DNA from: Xanthocytophaga flava
GTDB taxonomy: Bacteria; Bacteroidota; Bacteroidia; Cytophagales; 172606-1
Assembly: GCA_030068525.1 (NCBI GenBank)
Contig: JASJOS010000008.1
Location: 124,001-188,000, forward strand
Length of the DNA: 64,000 nucleotides
Direction of reading: 5' to 3'
Both the position numbers and the translations under genes were made by a program. The notes under the pieces were generated by a model, which saw nothing but the letters and a program-made list of their open reading frames with translations, was not told the origin of the DNA and did not search any database. Shown piece after piece: positions 28,601 to 37,805 of the stretch. Each line of letters begins with the position of its first letter. The first letter of the stretch is position 1.

Positions 28601-29557
28601 AGTAATGGTTTTCTTCAGTTTACCATCAAACCCAAAGGAAATCTCCCTGAAAAGACTCGTATCGAAAATTATGCAGATATTATTTTTGACTATAATGAGC
28701 CTGTCCGTACAAATAGTACTACCAATGTGATGTATGATATACCTCCTGTCATAAGCGAACAGAACAAGCTAAATGACAAAGAAGTTTTATTTATGCGGCC
28801 AACTATCGTTGATTTTACACCAAAGCAAGCACAGGTAGGCGAACAAATAACAATTGCAGGAACAGGTTATAAAAACCTTATTTCTGATAATATTGTACAT
28901 ATTAATGGCATAACCGCTACAGTTCTCTCTGCAACAGAGTCCGAACTGGTTGTCATTATCCCTGGTAGTGTATCTGCTGGAAAGATTACGGTCTCAACTG
29001 TGGCTGGTACTGCTACCAGTGAAGCTATATTTACGCCATTATTGCCTGTGATTACTTCTTTTACACCTGAAAATGGTTTTGTGGGGACAACAGTGAAAAT
29101 TACAGGAGCATATTTTCAGCATACCCCGGCCAACAATAGTATAAAAATTAACGGTACATTAGCTGTTGTTTCATCTGCTTCTGAAACAGAACTGGTTTTT
29201 ATTATTCCACAAGGTGCAACTACTGGAAAACTAAGTGTAACAACTCCTACAGGAACAACCCTTAGCGCATCAGACTTTGAAGTAACTCAGGAGAGCGAAT
29301 GGGAAAAAGGACTCGTAATTTCTCCGAATCCTACAGATGGAAAGATATGGATTGATTGTTCGCAATCTCTGGCTTTTATAAAGTCCTATGAAGTATTTAA
29401 TAGCTTAGGTCAACGAATACTACTCTCTACAGATTCTATCTCTACCTCTACTACTATGAAGGAAGAACTTAATCTTACAGGAAATGGGGCAGGTCTATAT
29501 TTGATTGTTCTTGAAACGAATAAAGGAAAAGCAAGACGTAAAATAATTCTCAAATAA
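25616..29557 (+). CDS. large secreted NHL-propeller/IPT protein with T9SS sorting domain
   Basis: 1313 residues from the ATG at 25616 (an in-frame TTG at 25586 is less likely because the ATG begins the signal peptide, HKILLFLTVFIISQNLFCQT). Domains in order: many NHL-type repeats forming one or two beta-propellers (about 25-560, e.g. DYGNHRIQKFGKNG); an SdrD-B/CNA-B-like domain (GTVYHDINKNCKQDSAEAG, about 565-640); a DUF11-like bacterial repeat region with YDPNDKQVSPLG (about 890-1040); two IPT/TIG domains (about 1060-1225); and a C-terminal type A sorting domain (ISPNPTDGKIWID to RRKIILK). The last domain marks export by T9SS and attachment to the surface or release. The function is probably adhesion or scaffold; no enzyme motif is seen. 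Confidence 0.88.
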   Translation: MHKILLFLTVFIISQNLFCQTKDFQLKKVIGTPVHFPQDISIDENMDMYVLELSYPYIQKFDSAGQFKTKIYLEDPSLAETKYVSTYASSLVVDSQGNINILSSGFFYKYSQSGTMLMKIALDTGHFGNPDGFCIDKKGNIYIACTGNDKIQKFDSQGRFLLEIGRSGSAEGEMKQPGSLVVDDQENIYVTDYGNHRIQKFGKNGNFLKAFGKEGWGQGDFEQLGDIVFDHKGNLLISDVDRNIIQRIDTNGVFLEYLSTGSLDGTRIMIAVAKSGSIYISDRRHHGDATIIKCDTQGKFIRKFGHEGQILAVAYDKSNNLYVAKYGKIDIYTALGQYILSFPVKAHQIDGLAIGNRNDIYVVSNSESKIYKYNAQGQLISTFEDLGIPPGELKMFDGLTIDPDENLFLAYYRGRIHKISSTGKFMGVANYGQLWTLHGIASDTKGNIFTLDMNGHRIRKYDAKENLVAEFGPFDPNENPYVTEADISVDKYSNVYVAHHNPTYTQIYNSKGVLQQQVDLSSYLIAANKEGTLFAAVEYSQDAIFLYSSSDEVFNSIGNYIKGTVYHDINKNCKQDSAEAGIEGAVIIASPGPYYGVTDKSGNYTIKVDTGSYTIEQMLPTAQGKLVSHTCNQSTQTSHLTKDKSIDEGNNFGNSISLTPYLTSSVSSDRRRRCFTNQTVVSYSNSGFAVAQDVKVYIKLPVHVILKAASHPYVIDKDSNYIFSIGNLAANQSGAIRITDSVACVANIMGLTACTKAWITPVNSYTSPDGTSWDNSDIVLTGKCVENGRIQMVIKNIGQKAMADSAEFRILLNAQLSLRKNFMLAKGDSLVLKVPANGKTVRLEADQRPGHPRKSQTNLTIEGCIASVNDIVGKGFVDVLPQDDAEPEVSINCLMIRDSYDPNDKQVSPLGTVNDHFVPTGSELKYTIRFQNTGTDTAYTVTVIDTLSEHLDVSTLQMGATSHNYNLSIGGKGRPVLTWLFTTINLPDSTRDQKGSNGFLQFTIKPKGNLPEKTRIENYADIIFDYNEPVRTNSTTNVMYDIPPVISEQNKLNDKEVLFMRPTIVDFTPKQAQVGEQITIAGTGYKNLISDNIVHINGITATVLSATESELVVIIPGSVSAGKITVSTVAGTATSEAIFTPLLPVITSFTPENGFVGTTVKITGAYFQHTPANNSIKINGTLAVVSSASETELVFIIPQGATTGKLSVTTPTGTTLSASDFEVTQESEWEKGLVISPNPTDGKIWIDCSQSLAFIKSYEVFNSLGQRILLSTDSISTSTTMKEELNLTGNGAGLYLIVLETNKGKARRKIILK

Positions 29558-29598
29558 ACAATCTATGATTGTCATAAAAGTACAGTATAAATAACAAC

Positions 29599-29632
29599 AA
29601 GAGGTTACCAGAATAGTAAATGGTAGCCTCTT
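29599..29632 (+). terminator. terminator after the T9SS cargo gene
   Basis: A 12-bp stem with one G-T pair (AAGAGGTTACCA with TGGTAGCCTCTT), 10-base loop, then CTTAC. Confidence 0.7.
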
Positions 29633-29782
29633 CTTACAAGTTCAAGTATAAGGTCTACTTAAGTCTGTTAGTATTACCATCTTTTTGATACTACGATTTA
29701 GTTATTTTGAACTAAGGATACAATATATATATACGTTAGTGTATCAATTTTTGTAAGTTGTTTGTTCTATCCCAAAAATCTT

Positions 29783-30004
29783 ATGACAAACGAAAACATA
29801 TCTCTGGAAAACCAGCCAGATGAGCCATCAGTTCCAACAAATCCCTTTTGGTTGATCCATGCTATTTTGTTTTCTTTACTTGTTGCTTTTGCTCCCAGAG
29901 TTCCTGGGATGGACGGGTTTGGTCTGGTCATGCTGCTCGGTACACCTCTTATTTTACTAGTTGGTTTAATAAGGCTAATAGATTGTTTCGGTATATATTT
30001 TTGA
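29783..30004 (+). CDS. small membrane protein, possibly 5' half of a frameshifted gene
   Basis: 73 residues from the ATG at 29783. A short acidic head (TNENISLENQPDEPSVP) precedes two hydrophobic stretches (about 22-38 and 46-66). I do not recognise it. The next open frame (from 29982, with a GTG at 30021) continues with more hydrophobic helices in another frame, starting exactly where this one ends. A single membrane protein of about 170 residues broken by a frameshift is therefore a good alternative. Confidence 0.5.
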   Translation: MTNENISLENQPDEPSVPTNPFWLIHAILFSLLVAFAPRVPGMDGFGLVMLLGTPLILLVGLIRLIDCFGIYF

Positions 30005-30020
30005 AGATATTGCTTATATA

Positions 30021-30284
30021 GTGTATGCAGTATGTATTTTGTTGGTATGGGTCTATTTGATTCGGCATAACTATCATTCCTATTTTGAGTATGCGTTATG
30101 TATACATTATTTTTCTTTTGCTCTTGCCTTCTGTGCTATTCTTATCGGGCCAGTTCATAGAGAAACAAGAATACAAGAGGCTTTTTGCCTACTAAAAAGT
30201 GTTCCTAGAGAAGTCTCAAACCTCGATCTATCTTTAGTTAATGCTCAATATAGCAACGTACATTTTTTTTCAAGTATTGATTAG
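30021..30284 (+). CDS. membrane protein fragment, possibly 3' half of a frameshifted gene
   Basis: 87 residues if started at the GTG at 30021; the frame is open from 29982. It contains two hydrophobic helices (AVCILLVWVYLI and FSFALAFCAILIG) and a polar C-terminal tail. No ATG is available, which supports the view that it is the continuation of the gene at 29783. No known family recognised. Confidence 0.4.
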   Translation: MYAVCILLVWVYLIRHNYHSYFEYALCIHYFSFALAFCAILIGPVHRETRIQEAFCLLKSVPREVSNLDLSLVNAQYSNVHFFSSID

Positions 30285-30717
30285 TACAATCGTAGTCGCT
30301 TCCGAATCATTCCCTTCCAGATTTCCTCCTGTCTACTTGCATAGCTTCTTGCTGAGTATTGTTTTTTCGGATTTGTTTGGATCCTAGTTCGTTTTCCATC
30401 TAGTGGAGAAAGTGCTGTAGCGAGGCATTCTTCCTCTATGTCTCCAAAATCATGTGTGACATCGTCAGTGGCAGTGATAGTTGGTGAAAAACCTGTATAA
30501 TAGTCGGTAGTACCCTGAGCATTAACATTACTGAAATTGGGAATATACAATGTATAGGTATCGATATGAATGCCCAGAAAACCTACTGGTTTGCCATATG
30601 TCTGTGATCCAATTAGCTTCACATCTAAATAGGGGCGTAATGTGTTAATGAACAGTTCACTGGCTAAGGCAGTAGCTCCACTAACAATAAAGGTAACAGA
30701 ACGAATGTTTTCCAACT
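30281..30717 (-). pseudogene. S41 peptidase, C-terminal remnant
   Basis: 144 residues clearly matching the end of an S41 (tail-specific/carboxy-terminal processing) protease: SVTFIVSGATALASELFIN carries the nucleophile Ser and GSQTYGKPVG carries the catalytic Lys. There is no ATG; the frame begins at a TTG immediately after an in-frame TAA, and the PDZ domain and signal peptide are missing. Upstream (to about 30860) the same frame still reads plausible protein (NGRRATYIDVNF) before more stops and a frame change, so this is a decayed gene. It overlaps the end of the frame at 30021 by four bases and is convergent with it. Confidence 0.8.
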
Positions 30718-30972
30718 TGCCTCTCTTTTAAAACAGATAAGTATTACCTTCTTCAGTAAAATTTACATCTATATAGGTAGCTCTTCGTCCGTTGATATAA
30801 GTTGGTTGACTATTCTTGTCAAGATAGGATAGACAGTAGCTTTGTCATTTTGTAGGGAGTAGTGAGTCGTTCATAGAACATGGCTTTCTTTCCATATAGC
30901 AGAGGTATGTCTGGTAAATAAGTCAGTTAATACTTGTAAAAAACTCATACTATTTTTTACTATTCAAAGAAA

Positions 30973-31011
30973 AGGATTTACATTGCGTTTGATAGACGCA
31001 ATGTAAATCCT
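30973..31011 (+). promoter_or_regulatory. 16-bp perfect hairpin in the GH3 leader
   Basis: Arms 30973-30988 and 30996-31011 (AGGATTTACATTGCGT and its reverse complement) with a 7-base loop end 18 bases before the GH3 ATG. No T-run follows on the plus strand, so it does not look like a terminator. It may be an operator or an mRNA element close to the ribosome site. Between 30861 and 30972 I see no other feature. Confidence 0.5.
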
Positions 31012-31029
31012 ACCTTATCACTACCTGTT

Positions 31030-33390
31030 ATGAAACACTTATATTTAAAATTACCGATCCTTGTTGCACTACCTTTGGCTATCTGGGCATTTACAGGAAA
31101 AGAGTCTGAGAAGCAATGGACTGAGAAAGCGCTGGATGACAGCATACGAATCATTACTAATAAAAAAGGTCCAACTTTGGGTTATTCCCTTGTTTCCGGT
31201 GTGAAAGTGCTGACAGTAAATGGCCAGGCCTTTAAAGACCTGAATAAGAATGGTAAATTGGATAAATACGAAGATTGGCGCTTACCTACCGATGAACGGG
31301 CCAGGGATCTGGCAGCAAGGTTGACAATAGAGCAAATTGCAGGTTTAATGTTATACAGTCGCCATCAGGCTATTCCTACTGCCCCAGGAGGACCATTTGC
31401 CGGGAAGTACAATGGAAAGGCTTTTGCAGAAAGTGGAGCAAAACCATACGATCTTTCTGATCAGCAGATTGAGTTTCTAACCAAAGATAACCTACGACAT
31501 GTACTCATCACCTCTGTGCAAAGTCCGGAAATAGCAGCTCGCTGGAATAACAAAGCCCAGGCACTGGTTGAGAAAAATGGTGTGGGCATTCCGATAAATA
31601 CTAGCTCTGATCCACGTCATGGTACACGGGCAGATGCCGAATTCAATGCTGGAGCGGGTGGTGCTATTTCGATGTGGCCAGGTTCATTGGGACTGGCAGC
31701 TACCTTTAATCCAGAACTGGTTCGCAATTTCGGACAAATTGCTGCGATGGAATATCGGGCACTAGGTATTGCTACAGCTCTTTCGCCTCAAGTAGATCTG
31801 GCAACAGACCCTCGGTGGAGCCGGGTAAGTGGTACATTTGGAGAAGATCCTTTGCTTGCTACGGATATTGGACGAGCATACATTGATGGGTTTCAAACTT
31901 CGACAGGAGCCAATGAGATCAAAGATGGTTGGGGATATACCAGTGTCAATGCTATGGTAAAACACTGGCCGGGGGGTGGTAGTGGAGAAGGTGGACGTGA
32001 TGCACATTACGGTTTTGGGAAATATGCAGTCTACCCAGGTAATAACTTTCAGACACACTTTCTACCCTTTACAGAAGGAGCCTTTAAATTACAAGGTAAA
32101 ACAGGTATGGCTTCAGCCGTAATGCCTTATTATACTATTTCGTTTAACCAGGACAAAACCTATAACGAAAATGTAGGTAACAGCTATAACAAATACATTA
32201 TTGGTGATCTGCTGCGTGGAAAATACAAGTATGATGGTGTTGTATGTACGGATTGGCTGGTTACAGCAGATGAAACTGCTGTGGATGTATTCCTCACAGG
32301 TAAATCCTGGGGTGCTGAGAAACTGTCAGTAGGTCAACGTCACTACAAGGCACTGATGGCAGGAGTGGATCAGTATGGCGGAAATAATGAAGTAGCTCCT
32401 GTGCTGGAAGCTTATCAAATGGGTGTTAAAGAACATGGAGAAGCTTTTATGCGGAAGCGGTTTGAACAATCTGCGGTTCGGTTGCTACGCAATATTTTTC
32501 GGGTGGGCTTGTTTGAAAATCCGTATCTGGATCCAGATGTTTCCAAACAGACAGTTGGTAAGCCTGATTTTATGAAGGCAGGGTTTCAAGCTCAGTTACA
32601 GTCAGTAGTAATGCTTAAAAACAAAGCCCAGGTACTGCCCATTGCCAAAAGTAAAACAGTTTATATCCCTAAACGTTTTACTCCAGCTGGGCGTAATTTC
32701 TTGGGTATACCCTATCCGGAAAATATTGACTATCCTGTAAACCTGGATATTGTACGGAAGTATTTTAAAGTGACTGACAATCCCGACGAAGCTGATGTAG
32801 CGTTGGTGTTTATTGCAAGTCCTAATTCCGGACTAGGATATAACAGTGATGCTGCAAAAGCGGGTGAAACAGGATATGTACCTATCAGTTTACAGTATGG
32901 AGACTATACAGCACAGAGTTCACGAAATCCAAGTATTGCAGGTGGTGATCCGCTTGAGAAATTTACCAATCGTTCATATACTGGCAAAAGCATCCAAACC
33001 ATCAATAAGACTGATCTGGCTATGGTGACGGATACCTATACAAAAATGAAAGGTAAGCCAGTGATTGTATCCATAAATATGTCTAACCCAGCGGTGATGA
33101 GTGAATTTGAAAAGCAGTCAAATGCCATATTGGTACATTTTGGCGTCCAGGATCAGGCTTTGCTGGACCTAATTACAGGTGTTAGTGAGCCATCTGCATT
33201 GTTGCCTTTGCAAATGCCAGCTGATATGCAGACAGTAGAGGCTCAGGCTGAGGATGTTCCTCGTGATATGAAATGTTATACAGATTCTGAAGGCCACACC
33301 TATGATTTTGCCTATGGTATGAACTGGAAAGGTATTATTAAGGATGTCCGCACTACCAAATATCAAAAGTCTGTCTTGACACTGAAATAA
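31030..33390 (+). CDS. glycoside hydrolase family 3 protein (beta-glucosidase type)
   Basis: 786 residues with an N-terminal signal/anchor (about 7-22). Residues about 62-90 contain DLNKNGKLDKYEDW, an EF-hand-like calcium loop that is common in this GH3 subgroup. The GH3 N domain has LTIEQIAGLMLY, DPRHGTR, LSPQVDLATDPRWSRVSGTFGEDP, VKHWPGGG and the nucleophile Asp in VVCTDW (about 412). The C-terminal GH3_C domain follows (VVMLKNKAQVLPI; DVALVFIASPNSG). It cleaves beta-linked glucosides or xylosides in the periplasm or outside; the substrate is not readable. The strong hairpin just upstream suggests regulated expression. Confidence 0.92.
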   Translation: MKHLYLKLPILVALPLAIWAFTGKESEKQWTEKALDDSIRIITNKKGPTLGYSLVSGVKVLTVNGQAFKDLNKNGKLDKYEDWRLPTDERARDLAARLTIEQIAGLMLYSRHQAIPTAPGGPFAGKYNGKAFAESGAKPYDLSDQQIEFLTKDNLRHVLITSVQSPEIAARWNNKAQALVEKNGVGIPINTSSDPRHGTRADAEFNAGAGGAISMWPGSLGLAATFNPELVRNFGQIAAMEYRALGIATALSPQVDLATDPRWSRVSGTFGEDPLLATDIGRAYIDGFQTSTGANEIKDGWGYTSVNAMVKHWPGGGSGEGGRDAHYGFGKYAVYPGNNFQTHFLPFTEGAFKLQGKTGMASAVMPYYTISFNQDKTYNENVGNSYNKYIIGDLLRGKYKYDGVVCTDWLVTADETAVDVFLTGKSWGAEKLSVGQRHYKALMAGVDQYGGNNEVAPVLEAYQMGVKEHGEAFMRKRFEQSAVRLLRNIFRVGLFENPYLDPDVSKQTVGKPDFMKAGFQAQLQSVVMLKNKAQVLPIAKSKTVYIPKRFTPAGRNFLGIPYPENIDYPVNLDIVRKYFKVTDNPDEADVALVFIASPNSGLGYNSDAAKAGETGYVPISLQYGDYTAQSSRNPSIAGGDPLEKFTNRSYTGKSIQTINKTDLAMVTDTYTKMKGKPVIVSINMSNPAVMSEFEKQSNAILVHFGVQDQALLDLITGVSEPSALLPLQMPADMQTVEAQAEDVPRDMKCYTDSEGHTYDFAYGMNWKGIIKDVRTTKYQKSVLTLK

Positions 33391-33417
33391 GTTTTTTACT
33401 TTTACTATCTACATTTG

Positions 33418-33458
33418 CAGGCTCCTGTCTATTTCTAAGCTGGAGCCTGTTATTTTAT
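33418..33458 (+). terminator. terminator after the GH3 gene
   Basis: An 8-bp stem CAGGCTCC with GGAGCCTG (33418-33425 and 33442-33449), 16-base loop, followed by TTATTTTAT. Confidence 0.75.
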
Positions 33459-33546
33459 AACTATAGTATTGCCGTCAGACACTAATCTATCTCTACTTGC
33501 TTATAAAATCCTGTTATCTTGCACAAACTTTTCTATTAGGCAAGGG

Positions 33547-34140
33547 ATGATCAAAGCAACTTTGGAGGATAAAAAATACGTAGCAGATATACTCACTGCT
33601 GCTTTTGAAAACAATCAAAGTGTTAATTCTATTATCCAACAAGGGAGGCGTGAATATCGGATCAAACGACTGATGGAATATTCCTTTGATGTTTGTAGTG
33701 CATTTGGTGCAGTGTATTTGTCAGACGACAGACAAGCTTGTGCTCTGGTTGTTTTTCCAGACCAAAAACGAACTACTTTGCGTTCTCTACTTTGGGATTT
33801 AAAGCTTGTCTTTACTTGTACGGGTTTCGGAAAGATCAACTATATACTGGGTCGTGAGGCCAGGATCAAAGCACTACATCCTACCGAACCTTTTTATCAT
33901 CTGTGGTATATTGGTGTCAATATACAAAGACAAAACGAAGGCATTGGACGAAAACTTCTAGAGGAGATTATACATAAAGCACAATCTGAGAATCGCTCAG
34001 TATATCTGGAGACAAGCATGTTGAAAAATATACCCTGGTATCAGAAATCTGGTTTTGAGTTATTTGCAGAGCAGGATTTTGGGTATACGTTATATTTCTT
34101 TCGAACAAAGGCTCCCGAATCACAGAAAGTCGTCCTTTAA
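33547..34140 (+). CDS. GNAT-family N-acetyltransferase
   Basis: 197 residues from the ATG at 33547, which follows a GGCAAGGG ribosome-site-like stretch; a TTG 26 codons upstream would add a non-conserved extension into the terminator region. GNAT pattern: MIKATLEDKKYVADILTAAF at the start, FYHLWYIGVN (beta-4) near 118, the acetyl-CoA loop QRQNEGIGRKLLEE at about 130, and LETSMLKNIPWYQKSGF at the end. It transfers acetyl from acetyl-CoA to an amine; the substrate is unknown. Monocistronic, after the GH3 terminator. Confidence 0.85.
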   Translation: MIKATLEDKKYVADILTAAFENNQSVNSIIQQGRREYRIKRLMEYSFDVCSAFGAVYLSDDRQACALVVFPDQKRTTLRSLLWDLKLVFTCTGFGKINYILGREARIKALHPTEPFYHLWYIGVNIQRQNEGIGRKLLEEIIHKAQSENRSVYLETSMLKNIPWYQKSGFELFAEQDFGYTLYFFRTKAPESQKVVL

Positions 34141-34276
34141 GCTAAGTTGTCTTAGTTATATACTTGTTATATATCAGCCGATTCCACTCTTTTCTCCTAA
34201 AAAAACAAAACTTTTTTGTTCTCTTTTGATTCAAGATGGTATTAATGATATAGTAGTTTAAATACAGTATTTGTTT

Positions 34277-35104
34277 ATGATGAAAGGTGTTTATATAATT
34301 TTAGTATACTTCTTATTGGAGGGGATAGTAGTTGCTCAAAATATGTACTCTGCTGTTCATATACATCGTAAAGAGGATATAAAACATGGAAAAGCAAAGA
34401 AGATAGAAGTATCTGATACCTACTATGGCAAAGATGGACCAGATAAAGGCGAATATACACAATACCTCAACCAAAACAATTTAGTAATTCGGGAAGAGAG
34501 TATAAAAAATAATAAGCTTTTTTTTAGAAGTAAACTTCAAATTGATAGCATAACAGGGTTGGTAGCCTCAAGAACTGTTGAAATCTGGCACCCTGTTAAA
34601 GGTTATAGTCTGGAGAAAACGATATATCATTATGACAAGCTTGGTTTTTTTAGAGGAACTACCTTCTATAATGCCTCAGGAAAGAGAGAAAGTGAAGTGG
34701 TAATTAATGTAAATGAAAAAGGCTTTCCTATCGAACTGGCGAACTATGATGACAAAGGAAATTTGTTAGGTGGTTACGAGACAGCAGACTATTTATATGA
34801 TCAGAATAGGTATATCAGAACACTTTTAACTCATGATGGTAGGGAAGTTGCTAAAGATACAACTGTTATTGACTTTGAAGAGGAATACAAATTCCATAAT
34901 CCTGGTAGGGAATACAATCAGCAGGGTAATATTATTCGTTCACACGTTACAGATAATAAATACACTTTGTATGAGTACAAGTATGACTCGAAGCAGAATT
35001 GGACAGAACAGAAACAATATGAGTTGATAATACAAAAAAATGGTAAGGAAAAAAGAAAGCTACAATACCTGCGAACCAGAAAAATAGAATATTGGGATGA
35101 ATAA
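34277..35104 (+). CDS. secreted protein with YD-like repeats, unknown function
   Basis: About 275 residues from the ATG at 34277 (another ATG is the next codon). Signal peptide (MMKGVYIILVYFLLEGIVVAQN). The mature part contains weak repeats of the type YDKLGFFRGTTFYNASGKRES, YDDKGNLLGGYE and YNQQGNIIRSH, like the Rhs/YD-type beta-strand repeats common in Bacteroidota secreted proteins. No catalytic motif is seen. The gene is isolated. Confidence 0.7.
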   Translation: MMKGVYIILVYFLLEGIVVAQNMYSAVHIHRKEDIKHGKAKKIEVSDTYYGKDGPDKGEYTQYLNQNNLVIREESIKNNKLFFRSKLQIDSITGLVASRTVEIWHPVKGYSLEKTIYHYDKLGFFRGTTFYNASGKRESEVVINVNEKGFPIELANYDDKGNLLGGYETADYLYDQNRYIRTLLTHDGREVAKDTTVIDFEEEYKFHNPGREYNQQGNIIRSHVTDNKYTLYEYKYDSKQNWTEQKQYELIIQKNGKEKRKLQYLRTRKIEYWDE

Positions 35105-35185
35105 AATACCCTTTTATCTGAATTAGAGCACTGTGATTTATAAAATATAGCTAAGTAAGTCCATTGTCAGTAAAATGCAAAAGAT

Positions 35186-35479
35186 TTACTGATTATCAGA
35201 CTTTTTTTCTGCTTGGTAACGTTCTTCCACACTTTTTTGCTCTCCTCCAAATAAGTTATCGAGTGTCTCTACACATTGTTTCCTTTCTCCTTCTGAGGGT
35301 ATAAATAAAATGTTTCCAGAACTTTTTTCCATAATCTCCTTTACTCCCGGATCTTCTGAATAGGAAAACAGAGCATTAGTTCTACAATAGCTGATTGTAT
35401 CATACAGGTGTTTAATGGTCTCAATGTCTTGATTGGTAAGACTGTCAAGAAAGATATTCAGACGACTGGTTTGAGTCAT
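35186..35479 (-). CDS. small cytoplasmic protein of unknown function
   Basis: 97 residues, acidic and mainly helical, no signal peptide. It starts MTQTSRLNIFLDSLT and contains DIETIKHLYDTISYCR. Composition is that of a real soluble protein, and it has its own 5' region on the minus strand. I recognise no family; convergent with 34277. Confidence 0.6.
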   Translation of the reverse strand: MTQTSRLNIFLDSLTNQDIETIKHLYDTISYCRTNALFSYSEDPGVKEIMEKSSGNILFIPSEGERKQCVETLDNLFGGEQKSVEERYQAEKKSDNQ

Positions 35480-35642
35480 TTTGCTGTAATTGTAATTGTT
35501 GTTGGTTGGATTTCAATTTTGATTTGTAATCCCGCAAATATATATACCATAAACACATTTTTGATTACATTTAAGTAGCCTATACTTACTAATCTTATAT
35601 AACCAAACAGTCATACCATTTTTCCTCTTTAAGCATCCATAT

Positions 35643-37673
35643 ATGTGGAACTATTTGAAATTATTTTTTAAACCGTATAGTAAAATAACTTTCTTCTTTT
35701 TAGGTATCAGTCAGCTTCTGATTATACAGGTTGCCAAGGGACAACAACCAGATCTTACACCTTATCACAATACACCTGATAAGATAAACTATTTACGAAA
35801 CGAAATCAGTCGACTGGGTCGTAGTGGTAAATTTTTAGAGGTGATTCGATATGCTCAGGTTGGTATTTCTCTTTCCCGAAAGGCGAAAATAGATTCAGCT
35901 AGGGCTGAGTTTACTTATTTTATGGCTTCTGCCTATTCTGCTCAGTCACTAACCGATAGCAGTCTGCATTATTTCCACAAAGCCGCTCAGGTAGCGCCCA
36001 CAGGTTCTACCATACAACTCAGAACCTGGATACAACTCATCTATACCTATAACCTGATGGGAAAACAAGATTCTGCGTATTCAGTGCTCTCTGCAGCCAA
36101 AAAGGTTGCTAGCCGGGTTAAATCGACCAAAATACTAGGTGATCTGGAGGTTCTGGAAGCAAATTTATTAAATGATGGAGGTAAGTTTACTCAATCGTTA
36201 CAAGCCTATATTCGCGCCTATCAATATTATCAGCAAGAGAAAGATACCAGTGAAATGGCCTCTGCTCTGGAAGGAGTATCCCTGGTTCAGAACTCACTGG
36301 CTAACTATCCTAAGTCACTGGCTTATATTCAGGAGGCACGTACACTATTTTTTAAAATGCAGAACCTGGATAGAGTTGCCAACTGTGAACTTACCATGGC
36401 TGATCTATTTATCACCCTCAATCAAACTGATTCAGCAAAACGATACTACCAGCAGGTAATCGACTATGGGAAAACAATAGAGGATAATTACATTGTTGGA
36501 AAGGCTTATCATGGTCTGGCAACTATTGCTGAAAAACAGGGGAAAACAGATCAGGCAGAATCCTATCTGAAACAGTCTCTTGCTATCATAGAAAAAACGG
36601 ACATCAAACCTACCATTGCCCGAACACAACAGGCTTTGGGAGAATTGTATGTGAAAAACCAACAATATGAGCTAGCTAAAAAATACCTTGAATCTGCTTT
36701 GGCAAATCAACAGGAAAGTGAACGTTCTGTTGATATAATTAATACCTATCTGCTGCTTGCCAAAACACATGCAGCACTGAAAAATTATACACAAGCCTAT
36801 TACTTCCAGAACTTATATAGTATAGAACGGGATACTTTGCAAAAAAAGGAGAGTGCAAAAGCACTGGCTGAAGTAGAATCTCAGTATCAGGTAGATCGAA
36901 AACAACAGGAGATTGCCTTACTTAATGAAAAAAACCGTTCTCAATCACTGGAGCTGGCGGTACAACGCCGCAATGTCTTTCTGTTGATTGCAGGTTTATT
37001 GTTGAGCGGTGTGGCAGCAACGGTAGGTTACCGACGCTATCGGTTTCGCAAACGATTAGAGATGGAGCGAATCCGTAACCGTATAGCCGCTGACTTTCAT
37101 GATGAATTAGGTGCCAACCTGAGTAGTATTGCGTTGTATTCTGATCTGCTTTTGAAAAATCAGACAGCCGAAAAGGAACGCACACTCCCGTTGCTGGAAA
37201 ACATCAGTCAACAGGCACATGGTAGTATCTCGTCTATCAATGATTTGATCTGGACTATCAAGCCGGACAATGACGTACTCGAACGTACCATTGTCCGAAT
37301 GAAAGAGTTTGCCAATCCGCTGCTGGAATCGCGAAATATCCGTTTTGTATTTGTTGCCGATGATTCACTGTCGCAAGCACTACTGGATATGAACATTCGT
37401 AAGTTTTTATACCTGATTTTTAAAGAAGCAATAAATAATGTAGTCAAATATGCCAAAGCCACTTCGGTAACTGTACAACTGAGGGAGAGCAAGGGAATGA
37501 TCAGTATGGAGATAGCAGATGACGGAATTGGCTTTGACCCAGGTAATGTCAGAAGAGGCAATGGACTAAACAACATGCAAGCTAGAGCCAGCGAGCTAGG
37601 CGGCAAACTTGTTATTGACTCTCAGTCCGGACAGGGGACTCGAATTCGCCTTAGTTTTAAAGCATCTTCTTAA
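35643..37673 (+). CDS. TPR-containing sensor histidine kinase (HisKA_3)
   Basis: 676 residues. An N-terminal signal/anchor (about 18-33) leads to a periplasmic series of about seven tetratricopeptide repeats (about 50-390, e.g. DSSLHYFHKAAQVAP, AKKYLESALANQQ). A coiled coil, one transmembrane helix (about 441-459) and a cytoplasmic transmitter follow: the acceptor RIAADFHDELGANLS (His about 485), N box EAINNVVKYAKA, ADDGIGFDPG and GNGLNNMQAR. The LuxR-type regulator at 37806 follows 132 bp downstream and is its likely partner. The TPR sensor probably detects a peptide or protein signal (inference). Confidence 0.92.
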   Translation: MWNYLKLFFKPYSKITFFFLGISQLLIIQVAKGQQPDLTPYHNTPDKINYLRNEISRLGRSGKFLEVIRYAQVGISLSRKAKIDSARAEFTYFMASAYSAQSLTDSSLHYFHKAAQVAPTGSTIQLRTWIQLIYTYNLMGKQDSAYSVLSAAKKVASRVKSTKILGDLEVLEANLLNDGGKFTQSLQAYIRAYQYYQQEKDTSEMASALEGVSLVQNSLANYPKSLAYIQEARTLFFKMQNLDRVANCELTMADLFITLNQTDSAKRYYQQVIDYGKTIEDNYIVGKAYHGLATIAEKQGKTDQAESYLKQSLAIIEKTDIKPTIARTQQALGELYVKNQQYELAKKYLESALANQQESERSVDIINTYLLLAKTHAALKNYTQAYYFQNLYSIERDTLQKKESAKALAEVESQYQVDRKQQEIALLNEKNRSQSLELAVQRRNVFLLIAGLLLSGVAATVGYRRYRFRKRLEMERIRNRIAADFHDELGANLSSIALYSDLLLKNQTAEKERTLPLLENISQQAHGSISSINDLIWTIKPDNDVLERTIVRMKEFANPLLESRNIRFVFVADDSLSQALLDMNIRKFLYLIFKEAINNVVKYAKATSVTVQLRESKGMISMEIADDGIGFDPGNVRRGNGLNNMQARASELGGKLVIDSQSGQGTRIRLSFKASS

Positions 37674-37805
37674 GTGATGTAAGTGTAATACACATATTTA
37701 TGTGTCGCATATAACCATTACATAGGGTTTCTTTGTCTTTATACTCATCCTAGTTTAGCAGATGGGTCCTGATCTCAAAAAGACACTATTTTCCTGGATT
37801 CATGT

